From an uncultured Verrucomicrobiota bacterium (GTDB taxonomy: Bacteria > Verrucomicrobiota > Kiritimatiellia > CAIVKH01): 64,000 bases of DNA. Location: the NCBI GenBank assembly GCA_937872895.1, contig CALMUP010000005.1, forward strand, positions 64,001 to 128,000. The letters are read 5' to 3'. Under the pieces are notes generated by a model. That model was not told where the DNA came from. It did no database searches and saw only the letters and a list, made by a program, of their open reading frames with translations. The translations under genes were made by a program, and so were the position numbers. Of this stretch, positions 48,036-55,745 are shown piece by piece; the stretch's first letter is position 1; each line of letters begins with the position of its first letter.

Positions 48036-50240
48036 TCAGGCCGGGCGTTTCGCCCGGAACACCACGTAGGCATGCACGGGAACGAGCGGACCGTAGACCG
48101 CGGCCTTGGCGTCCTCGACCATCGCGCCGTCGAAGGAGCCATCGATGACCTGCTCCCACAGGTAGAGGTTGAACTTGTGCAGGAAGGCCTGCCAGCAGTC
48201 CCGGGTGGCTTCGCGCACGGTGACCTCGGTGAAGCCGGCGGCTTCGAGCAGCGCGGCAAACGCGGCGGGTGTGTGCGTGCCGGGCCATCCGGCCGCGGGT
48301 CCGCCATGCAACACGGCCGCGCCGGCGAAGAAGCCGCCCGGCTTCAGCACGCGGCGGATCTCCGGCAACCAGCGGCGGGCATGGGAAATCCGGCTCAACG
48401 CTTCGAGATCGGTGACCGCATCGGCCGAGGCATCGGGGTGTTGCAGCAACACGCCGGGACCGGTCACCGAAACGGCATGGGCCTTGAGCCGGTCGGCGGC
48501 GAAACGCCGATCCAGGTTGAGATCCAGTACCACGCGACCTTCGGCCTTGGGCAGGAGGGATTCGACTTCCTCGACCAGCGTCTGCGCGGCATCGATGGCC
48601 GAGGTGCTGCCGCGTCGCCAATAGCCGAACAGCCGGTTGGCCGGATCGCGAAAGAAGGCGGCGATGGCGTGTTCGATGTAGTCGCGCTTGCGTTCTTCTT
48701 CGGTGAGGCCCTCTCGCTCGAAGTCAGGATGCAGGGTAACCGGGGCGGGCGGGGGCTTGAGCCTGGTGAGGTCGTGGGTGGCCGGATGGTGCTGGTGCGA
48801 TCCGAGCCACACCTCGAGTCCGCCGCGCGGATTCGGCTCGTAGGTCCAGCCGGAGGCGCGGTGGATGGCGACGTCGGGGCCGAACGGATTCGCCGTGCCG
48901 ACGAACAGGCCGTGCGGCGTGGTGATCAGCGCACGGATCCCGTAGTTGAACGGGTTGCCGAACCCGTTGGTGGTGACCGGCAACCAGGTCACGCCGTCGC
49001 GCGAGCGCCACAGCGCACAACCGCCGAGCTTGTCGGCCAGCAGGTTCATCCGGTCGCGGTCGAGGATGCGGCGGATGCGTTCAGAGAATTTCTCCTGCGA
49101 GAAGAACTGGATGACACCGGCGATCGAGAAGGTTCCGGCATAGAGCCAGCCGTCGTGGACGCCCATGCGCCATACGTAGGTGTTGAACGGGTTCTCGAAG
49201 CCGGCGGTGAGCCCGCTGAGCGGCATCTTCAGGCCCTGCTCGGTGATGCGCCCTTCGCCCACGACTAGGTCCCAGGTGTCGTCGGGAAACACGCGCAGCA
49301 GCTCCGCGGCGGCCGGGCCGATGCCGTGGTTGCGGTCGTACCCGCCGTTGATGATCGACACGCCGAGGTACAGCGCGCCGTTGAACTCCTTCATGCTGCC
49401 GACGGCCTGGTTGTTCGCGCCGCGTCCGCCGCCGCGGGTGATGACGCGGGTCCAGCGGCAGTGCGGAAATTGCTCGCCGTCGGTCTTCCACAATTGGAAG
49501 CCATCGGGGTTGACCGTGCCGGCGTAGAGGTGGCCGTTGAACGCGGTCATCTCGAAGATGCCCTCGTTGTGCGGATCGCCGAAATTCGTTTCGTTGCACT
49601 GTACCCACGGGGTGCGGGCGGGGTCGTCGGACGCCATGACCAGCGCGGTGCCGGCCGCGCTGCCGGATCCGGTCTTGCCGGTCGGGGCGATCCAGAGCCG
49701 GCCTTTGAAATTCACCATCGGCCGGAACGTGTTGAAGCGCGCAGCGGCGGCGCCGATCAGCTCGATCTGCTCGTAGTTCAGGCCGTCCTCGGTGCGCAGG
49801 ATCATCGGAGTCGGTCCGCCCTTCGGGGCCATCGTCGGCATGTAGAGGGCGTTGCGGCTTTCGCCGGCCGCCTTGAACTCGACCATGTTGCGGATGCCGT
49901 TAAAGTACGGGAAACGCACCCCGTTCTTCGGCTCCATCAGTTCGGCGGTGAGGATCTTCTCCCAGACGTTCGTCGGCGGATGGTAGCGCCAGATCTGGCC
50001 GCGTGCATCGAGGTGCGTGTAGGGATTGCGCTCATCAACCTTGACCGGATAGGGATCCCAGACCGACTCCTTGTGGGAGACGTAGTACAGCAACTGGAAG
50101 ACAAGGCGGGTGGTGGCGACGTAGAGGTGATCGCCGAACCAGGCCATGCCGTGCGGGTACGAATTTGCGCCATCGTTGATGCCGCCCATGGCGACGCAAC
50201 GAAACTCGCCGGGCATCAGGCCGCGTGCATCACTCGACAT
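48036..50240 (-). CDS. Propeller-like/methyltransferase-like fusion protein
   Basis: A 734-residue protein without leader. Residues ~1-480 are repeated beta units with a Gly-Asp-rich rhythm (NGHLYAGTVNPDGFQLW, NGALYLGVSIING, DGWLYAGTFSIAG) that look like a beta-propeller. Residues ~540-734 resemble a class I SAM-methyltransferase C-terminal half (LPEIRRVLKPGGFF ... LLEAAGFTEVTVREAT), but the GxGxG SAM-binding motif is not evident (VLDLNLDRRFAADRL). I do not recognise the family. It overlaps the stop of the phosphodiesterase-family gene by 11 bases, implying co-translation. Confidence 0.65.
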   Translation of the reverse strand: MSSDARGLMPGEFRCVAMGGINDGANSYPHGMAWFGDHLYVATTRLVFQLLYYVSHKESVWDPYPVKVDERNPYTHLDARGQIWRYHPPTNVWEKILTAELMEPKNGVRFPYFNGIRNMVEFKAAGESRNALYMPTMAPKGGPTPMILRTEDGLNYEQIELIGAAAARFNTFRPMVNFKGRLWIAPTGKTGSGSAAGTALVMASDDPARTPWVQCNETNFGDPHNEGIFEMTAFNGHLYAGTVNPDGFQLWKTDGEQFPHCRWTRVITRGGGRGANNQAVGSMKEFNGALYLGVSIINGGYDRNHGIGPAAAELLRVFPDDTWDLVVGEGRITEQGLKMPLSGLTAGFENPFNTYVWRMGVHDGWLYAGTFSIAGVIQFFSQEKFSERIRRILDRDRMNLLADKLGGCALWRSRDGVTWLPVTTNGFGNPFNYGIRALITTPHGLFVGTANPFGPDVAIHRASGWTYEPNPRGGLEVWLGSHQHHPATHDLTRLKPPPAPVTLHPDFEREGLTEEERKRDYIEHAIAAFFRDPANRLFGYWRRGSTSAIDAAQTLVEEVESLLPKAEGRVVLDLNLDRRFAADRLKAHAVSVTGPGVLLQHPDASADAVTDLEALSRISHARRWLPEIRRVLKPGGFFAGAAVLHGGPAAGWPGTHTPAAFAALLEAAGFTEVTVREATRDCWQAFLHKFNLYLWEQVIDGSFDGAMVEDAKAAVYGPLVPVHAYVVFRAKRPA

Positions 50241-51825
50241 AACCGAGTGCGCGCAATTGCTCGTACACCGCGTCCTTTTCTTCCTGCGAGTAGATGTCGG
50301 CGTCCTTGTTCACCGCGGTGGCGGCCGGTTGTTCCTCGAAGGCCGGTTCGCCGGTCACCGGTGGCTGGGCAGCGAGGTGGGCCGGCTCGAACACGCCGGT
50401 GGGCAACACACCCTCGAAATTCGAGGGGATGGGCAGGCCGAGGCTGTAGAGCACCAGCGGGGCGACATCGGTGATGGCGCGGGACTCGATGGATTTGCCG
50501 CGCGCGACGCCAGCGCCGTTGGCGATGAGGATGCCTTCGGGATAATGGGTGCCGATGACATGGCCGACCGGTGTGACCAGACCTTCCGGGCTCTGTGCGG
50601 TGGAGACGAACCCGTGGTCGCCCAACACGACATTCAGGTCGGGCGCACCGGCATTGCCCGCGCCGGGGAACGCCTCGTCGCGGGTCGCCACGGCTTTCAC
50701 CATCGGCTGGCCGGTCAGCGGATTGACCACGGCGCGCAGCGCGGCGGCAATTCTCTCGCGCACCGAATCGTAGTCGGCGGCCGGGATGCCCGGTTGGCCG
50801 GGCTGGCGGCTGACCCGGATGTAGACACCGTTGGTGCTGCGCCGCGGGCAGTAGGCCACGGTGCGGTTCCAGTCGAGTTTCAGCGAACGGTACTTCTCCT
50901 CGTCGGAGATATCTTCGGCGGTGGCCTGCCAGTGCAGGTAGCCGAGCTCGTGCAGCATCTGGTTGATGTTGAAATTCACCTCGGTCGGACCGAAGCCGTG
51001 GTCGGAGGTCAGGATAATGCGCGCCTCCGGGCCGGCCTTCTCCCGCACGCTGCGCAGGAAATCGTCGAGCTTGCGGAAATACGCGTGGCAGGCGGCGATC
51101 ACCTCCTGCTGGCGGGCGTCGGGCGCCGCGGGGATCAGCGCCGGATCCAGAAACTCCCAGCAGACATGCTGCAACTTGTCCACCCCGTCGAGCACCATGG
51201 CCATCAGGTCGGTCGGCTCGTGGTCCATCATGAACCGGAACACCTGGAACCACTGTTCCTCGCGTTCGATATGGTCCTTGACCCAGCCGAGCTGGTCCAC
51301 CGGCAGGCCGGAGCTGACGGCATCGCGTTCGTGGGTCAGGTCCCAGCACAGCGCCTTGCGGTTGAACCAGGGTTGCTCCTTGAGCTTCTCGTAGAAGGTG
51401 GTCGGGAAGGTATAGGTCTTGAGGTATTTCCACTGCACGAGGCCAGGGATCATCACACCGCAGAACGGGTTCACCGGCGAAGTGACCACGAAGTTGAACA
51501 CCGCGGCCTTGCGGTTCTGCCGGTTGGCGATGGCCCAGATGGTCTCGCAACGGACGTTGCGGGAGTCGTTGAACGGGAAGAATACGGTCTCGCCGCTGTC
51601 CTCAACGCGGGTGAAGTCGAACACCCCGTGGTTGCCGGGGGTGCGGCCGGTGTACATGGAGACGAACGCGGGCGGGGTGAGCGGGTGCACCGTGGACATC
51701 AGCGGGGCCTTCACGCCGCCGGCGACGAAATCGCGCAGGAAAGGCATGACCCCCTGCTTCATCAGCGGTTCCAACACGGTGAATGTGGCACCATCCAGGG
51801 CGATTAGAATAGTCGGGGTGGCCAT
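50230..51825 (-). CDS. Alkaline-phosphatase-superfamily phosphodiesterase/nucleotide pyrophosphatase
   Basis: A 531-residue protein with the superfamily metal sites: D in ILIALDGATF, nucleophile Thr in HPLTPPAFVSMYTGRTPGNHG, SDHGFGPTE with Asp and His, and later GDHGF and GTHYPEG. This fits type I phosphodiesterase/nucleotide pyrophosphatase enzymes. No signal peptide is seen, so cytoplasmic. The start at 51825 was chosen because AAGGAG lies upstream; the open frame extends further without support. It overlaps the propeller/methyltransferase gene downstream. Confidence 0.83.
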   Translation of the reverse strand: MATPTILIALDGATFTVLEPLMKQGVMPFLRDFVAGGVKAPLMSTVHPLTPPAFVSMYTGRTPGNHGVFDFTRVEDSGETVFFPFNDSRNVRCETIWAIANRQNRKAAVFNFVVTSPVNPFCGVMIPGLVQWKYLKTYTFPTTFYEKLKEQPWFNRKALCWDLTHERDAVSSGLPVDQLGWVKDHIEREEQWFQVFRFMMDHEPTDLMAMVLDGVDKLQHVCWEFLDPALIPAAPDARQQEVIAACHAYFRKLDDFLRSVREKAGPEARIILTSDHGFGPTEVNFNINQMLHELGYLHWQATAEDISDEEKYRSLKLDWNRTVAYCPRRSTNGVYIRVSRQPGQPGIPAADYDSVRERIAAALRAVVNPLTGQPMVKAVATRDEAFPGAGNAGAPDLNVVLGDHGFVSTAQSPEGLVTPVGHVIGTHYPEGILIANGAGVARGKSIESRAITDVAPLVLYSLGLPIPSNFEGVLPTGVFEPAHLAAQPPVTGEPAFEEQPAATAVNKDADIYSQEEKDAVYEQLRALGYVE

Positions 51826-51913
51826 GCTGTCTCCTTCCACAAGCTGCTTCGAAATTAAAAGGGTCATCATAGGACGGTGACGCACCAGCGTCAACGCCGC
51901 AAGCCGCTCCGGC

Positions 51914-52714
51914 TCAGGCGCGCCGTAGCAGGTAGTAGCCGACGACGTACGACACACGCACGCCACCCGGCGAGGCGTGGTGCCGGGCATAGTGCTCGGT
52001 CAAGGCACGCAGCTCGTTGCGGGTCAGCGGGGCAGCCCCCCGCGAGATATCGCCGCCGGTAACCCCGGTATCATGCAGCACGCGCAGCACGGTCGCTGCG
52101 TCGGGGAGCTCGTGGACCATTGCCTCGACATCGGCCCGGAGGATCTCGATCCCGGGAATTGCACGGAGTGCGGCCTCGACATCGTCCGTTGCAGGCAGGC
52201 GACCGGACGGGGTCTTTGCCGGCGCGACCGCTCGCCGCGCGTCGTGGAGCTCGGTCAGCGTACCCTCGAGCATGAATCCAATCGCGGCATGGCCACCCGA
52301 ACGGACCAGGCCGAGCACGTGGGCCAACGACGGACCAAACGGCCGCAGCCAATGCAGCGCACTGCCGCTGACCACGAGGTCGAACGGAGCATGGCTCCAT
52401 GCCGCCACATCCGCGGTATACAAGGTCAAGGCGGCATCGCCGGTCAACGCGCGACGGCTCTCGTCAATCATACCCGCCGCGACATCGACCCCGGTCAAGG
52501 CCGCCGCAGGCCAGCGGGTTCGTGCCAATTTCAACAGCCGCCCGTGGCCGCACCCGGCATCCAGCACACGGGTTGGCACCACGTCCGTCGGAACAAGATC
52601 GAGCACCTTCCGGGCCACCTCGTCCTGCACCGGAGACAGCTCACCGTATCCGGATGCCGCAGCGGAAAACCGCGATCCGACGTGCCGTTGATGTGCCTGG
52701 AGTTTCGAAACCAT
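51914..52714 (-). CDS. BioC-like SAM-dependent methyltransferase
   Basis: A 266-residue methyltransferase with VLDAGCGHGRLLKLA (SAM motif I), VDVAAGMID (motif II), and VVSGSALHWL (post-I, as in BioC). The N-terminus (FSAAASGYGELSPVQDEVA) follows the BioC pattern, suggesting malonyl-ACP O-methyltransferase activity. It is divergent from an ACP gene, which fits an acyl-carrier substrate. Other bio genes are absent, so assignment is tentative. Confidence 0.7.
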   Translation of the reverse strand: MVSKLQAHQRHVGSRFSAAASGYGELSPVQDEVARKVLDLVPTDVVPTRVLDAGCGHGRLLKLARTRWPAAALTGVDVAAGMIDESRRALTGDAALTLYTADVAAWSHAPFDLVVSGSALHWLRPFGPSLAHVLGLVRSGGHAAIGFMLEGTLTELHDARRAVAPAKTPSGRLPATDDVEAALRAIPGIEILRADVEAMVHELPDAATVLRVLHDTGVTGGDISRGAAPLTRNELRALTEHYARHHASPGGVRVSYVVGYYLLRRA

Positions 52715-52848
52715 GGCGCGTTCTACCACGGGCAACCGGACCGGCGCATCAACAAACGTGGCGCAGGGTCGGCTCCGGCTTTAGGGTGGACAAAAAAACA
52801 CCGAATCCGCATAGTCGCCGAGGACTATACGAGGATTCGAGGATATTC

Positions 52849-53136
52849 ATGCATACCGAAGCGACCATATTGCCCGAACTGACCAGGATGTTGACCGACA
52901 TGACCAGCGATTGGGATCTGGATGATTTTTCCGGCGAGATCACCGGCGATACCCGCCTGGTCGCCGACCTCGCCATGGAGTCGGTTGAACTGGTGCAGTT
53001 GATGGTCGCGATCGAGCAGAAGTTCAAGATCAAGAATTTCTCGGCCGAGAAACTGCTGACCCGCAACGGCCAGATGGTCACCGACCTTACCGTCAAGGAA
53101 ATCGCCTCGTTCCTCGCCGGCATCCTGAAGGCGTAA
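52849..53136 (+). CDS. Acyl carrier protein
   Basis: A 95-residue acidic helical protein. The phosphopantetheine Ser lies in DLAMESVELVQLMVAIEQKF, replacing the usual DSL with MES. The rest follows ACP helices II and III (FSAEKLLTRNGQMVTDLTVKEI). It is longer than AcpP (~78) and its loop differs, so it is a specialised ACP rather than the fatty-acid one. It precedes an SDR by 15 bases; GAGGA lies upstream of the start. Confidence 0.85.
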   Translation: MHTEATILPELTRMLTDMTSDWDLDDFSGEITGDTRLVADLAMESVELVQLMVAIEQKFKIKNFSAEKLLTRNGQMVTDLTVKEIASFLAGILKA

Positions 53137-53151
53137 CCCCCTGCTGCCGAC

Positions 53152-53901
53152 ATGAGCCTGCTGCGCGGCCACGTCACCCTGATTACCGGCGCAGGCAGCG
53201 GCATCGGCTTGGCCACCGCCCACCGGTTTCACCGCGAAGGCGCCACCGTGGTGCTGGTCGCCCGTTCGGAAGCGAGCCTCGACCGGGCCCGCACCCACCT
53301 GACCGGCCCGGCTCCCGTGCTGACCTTGTCGCTGGATGTGCGCAAGGCCGACGACATGGGAACGATGGTTAACCGGACGGTGGAGGCCTTCGGCCGCATC
53401 GATTCCTTTATCGCCAACGCCGGCACGATCGGCCACGTCTCGAAGGAGATGAAACTTCCCTACGCCCTCGCCCACCTGCCGCTGGAGGAATGGGACCTGA
53501 TCATCGACACGAACCTCAAGGGCCTGATCCATGGAAACCGCACTGTCCTGCGGCAGATGATGGCACAAGGTCGGGGCGAAGTGATCAATGTCGGATCGTA
53601 CCCCGCCTCCCTGCGCGGCAGTGCCCATGCCGCCGCCTACAGTGCCTCCAAGCACGCGGTGCGGGGCCTGACCCAGGCCGCGGCGGAAGAGATGCGCCCG
53701 TTCGGCATCCGGATGCAAACGCTGATGCCCGGACCGACCGAGACGCCGATGCTCTACGGCAACAACGCAGTCTCGCGCCACGGGGCCCTGACCCCGGACG
53801 ATGTCGCCCGGCAGATCCTGCACCTGATCACCCTCCCGCGCGACGCCACGCTCGGCGAATCGGTGGTGTATGCGGTCAAGCCGGCTGACCCGGCACCTTG
53901 A
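53152..53901 (+). CDS. Short-chain dehydrogenase/reductase (FabG-like)
   Basis: A 249-residue SDR: ITGAGSGIG (nucleotide binding), NAGTIGH (NNAG equivalent), INVGSYPAS with catalytic Ser, and YSASKHAVRGL with Tyr and Lys. Adjacent to an ACP, it may reduce a 3-ketoacyl-ACP; the SDR fold alone does not prove this. It overlaps the convergent sigma-54 activator gene by 26 bases. Confidence 0.85.
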   Translation: MSLLRGHVTLITGAGSGIGLATAHRFHREGATVVLVARSEASLDRARTHLTGPAPVLTLSLDVRKADDMGTMVNRTVEAFGRIDSFIANAGTIGHVSKEMKLPYALAHLPLEEWDLIIDTNLKGLIHGNRTVLRQMMAQGRGEVINVGSYPASLRGSAHAAAYSASKHAVRGLTQAAAEEMRPFGIRMQTLMPGPTETPMLYGNNAVSRHGALTPDDVARQILHLITLPRDATLGESVVYAVKPADPAP

Positions 53902-55417
53902 CCGCACCGCCCAACGCCTCGCCCCGCTCCACGTATTTCTTCACCGTGCGCCGATCGAGCCCGGTTCGCCGCGCCACGTCCTCGTAGGATCCCATCCGGT
54001 CCCACAAAGTCCGGCAATACGAGGCGGTCAGGGAGTCGACCGTCAAACTCCCGCTTTCCAATTGCTCCAGCCAACGCGGACGATCCGCCGTGGAGACGAC
54101 CTCCGCCACCGGCTCATACCGGCCAGTGAGCAGGACGCGGCGAACCGCCTGTTCGAGCTCCCGCACATTGCCCGGCCACCGGTAGCCCCTACCCGGATGC
54201 GCGGCGAGGGTCGCGGTTACCCGCTCCTGCAAGGCCGACGCGGAATCGGTTCCCAGATGCCGCTCAAGGATCACCGCGACCAGCCGCGGCAGTTCGTCCG
54301 GATCCTCGGCGAATCGATGACGCAACGGCGGAACCTCGATCACATCCGAGCAAAGCCGGTAGTAGAAGTCGTCGCGGAACTGCCCGGTGCGCCGCAGCAC
54401 CGGCAAGGCCCGGTTGGTCGCGGCGATAACCCGTCCGGCGAACCGGCGCTCGACCGAACCGCCCACCGGTACAAACACCCGCTCCTGCAGGACCCGCAGC
54501 AGTTTCAACTGCACCGGGGCCGGCGCGTCGCCAATCTCGTCGAGGAAGATGGTCCCGTGCGGCCGGCACCGGCCCAGCCACCCCTCGCGGTCCGCCACCG
54601 CCCCGGTGAATGCGCCCTTCACATGGCCAAACAACTCGGCCTCGATCAAGGTTTCCGGAAACTGGGCCAGATTCACCGCGATGAACGATCCGGCGAAATT
54701 CTCCCGGAATCGCCGCGTCGCCGGATCGTACGGGATGTACCCCGACAACCCCAACGCCCGCGCCACCGCACCCTTCCCGCTGCCGGTTTCGCCGAGCAGC
54801 AAGGTCGAGAAATCCTCCATCCGCGTCACCATCGCCCGCAGATACAACCGCAGGTCGTGCGTGAACACATTGTTCCAGCAAGCCACCCGCAAGGCCTGCA
54901 TCGCCGGGCTGCTACCGACCAGCTCGCGCCGGATGAAAAAATAGGCCCGCCGCAACTGGTAAAACATGCCGACATCGCGCAAGGCCACCGCCGGCGCCAA
55001 ACCGGCTTCCGCCAACGCCGCCAACGCCTCCACCACAAAGCCCGCCGCCAACGACTCGCCCCGCTGCTGCTCCTGCCGAAGAATCAACCGGTCAAAGTCC
55101 GGCGCCCACCGGTGAAACACATCAAACAACACCGCCGATTCCACCAACCGGCCATCCTCCACCCCATAGCCGTCCACCCGCCCCTGACCTCGCACCCGCA
55201 ACCGCTCCAACACCGCACGCACCCGGGCCAAGGCATCAGCCAACCCTCTACCACCCCGCCCGCCCATCACCCGGTCCAACCGGATGCGCGACTCCGAGAA
55301 TGGATTTACAAACGCCGCCTCATCCACCAAGGCAAACAAGGCGCGATCCTCATCCGACAATACGTGCGGCTTCATACATAAAATGTATATGGCAAGTACA
55401 CTCCTTGCAATCTTCAT
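53876..55417 (-). CDS. Sigma-54-dependent transcriptional activator
   Basis: A 513-residue enhancer-binding protein. Residues ~1-190 form an unrecognised sensory domain without a phosphorylatable receiver. The AAA+ domain has Walker A GETGSGKG, the sigma-54-contact loop GHVKGAFTGAVADR (GAFTGA), Walker B TIFLDEIGD and the sensor R of VREL. A Fis-like HTH ends the protein (YEDVARRTGLDRRTVKKYV). Start: GGAG sits 7 bases before ATG at 55417. A start at 55375 is also possible. It is divergent from the VIT operon, which has a sigma-54 promoter (55485-55500). Confidence 0.88.
   Translation of the reverse strand: MKIARSVLAIYILCMKPHVLSDEDRALFALVDEAAFVNPFSESRIRLDRVMGGRGGRGLADALARVRAVLERLRVRGQGRVDGYGVEDGRLVESAVLFDVFHRWAPDFDRLILRQEQQRGESLAAGFVVEALAALAEAGLAPAVALRDVGMFYQLRRAYFFIRRELVGSSPAMQALRVACWNNVFTHDLRLYLRAMVTRMEDFSTLLLGETGSGKGAVARALGLSGYIPYDPATRRFRENFAGSFIAVNLAQFPETLIEAELFGHVKGAFTGAVADREGWLGRCRPHGTIFLDEIGDAPAPVQLKLLRVLQERVFVPVGGSVERRFAGRVIAATNRALPVLRRTGQFRDDFYYRLCSDVIEVPPLRHRFAEDPDELPRLVAVILERHLGTDSASALQERVTATLAAHPGRGYRWPGNVRELEQAVRRVLLTGRYEPVAEVVSTADRPRWLEQLESGSLTVDSLTASYCRTLWDRMGSYEDVARRTGLDRRTVKKYVERGEALGGAVKVPGQPA
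55374..55388. promoter_or_regulatory. Palindromic candidate enhancer-binding site
   Basis: ATACATAAAATGTAT is a perfect 6-3-6 palindrome about 100 bases upstream of the sigma-54 promoter of the VIT operon, a normal distance for an activator site. It lies in the 5' part of the activator gene. Related palindromes occur upstream of the ATP-grasp operon (59521-59532 and 59559-59573). Confidence 0.5.
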
Positions 55418-55484
55418 CATTCAGCTCCAAAACAAGAATTCTCGCATTTAATTGCACCACATACACATATGCAAATACGTCCGA

Positions 55485-55500
55485 TTGGCACGACAGATGC
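55485..55500 (+). promoter_or_regulatory. Sigma-54 (-24/-12) promoter of VIT operon
   Basis: TTGGCACGACAGATGC matches the consensus TTGGCACR-N4-TTGC: GG at 55487-55488 and GC at 55499-55500 are exactly 12 bases apart. The small membrane-protein start is 45 bases downstream, so a short 5' leader is expected. The divergent sigma-54 activator is adjacent. Confidence 0.8.
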
Positions 55501-55545
55501 CTATAGCTGTTTCATCCGCCACGATGGCGGTCAAGAAAGGATGTC

Positions 55546-55719
55546 ATGAAGACGAAAAGAAAGCTGGGTTGGTGGATGGCGGTGTTGTCGGCGGTGGTGC
55601 TCGGAGCCTTGGCGCTCGGCACGTTGAAAAACCGCGAGTCGTGGGTGAAGGCGATGGACGACGCCTACCTGTACGAGGCGGCGGGCCACCTGCAGAAGCA
55701 ACAGGCGGTGCGGTGGTGA
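55546..55719 (+). CDS. Small single-helix membrane protein (57 aa)
   Basis: A 57-residue peptide beginning MKTKRKLGWWMAVLSAVVLG: a basic N-terminus, one hydrophobic helix (residues ~9-26), then a short acidic/basic amphipathic tail (ESWVKAMDDAYLYEAAGH). It has a good Shine-Dalgarno (AAAGGA) and is the first gene after the sigma-54 promoter, 26 bases before the VIT gene. No family is recognised; it may be a chaperone or membrane partner of the VIT protein or sortase. Confidence 0.65.
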   Translation: MKTKRKLGWWMAVLSAVVLGALALGTLKNRESWVKAMDDAYLYEAAGHLQKQQAVRW

Positions 55720-55745
55720 AACGGACGAAACAACAGGAGCACATC

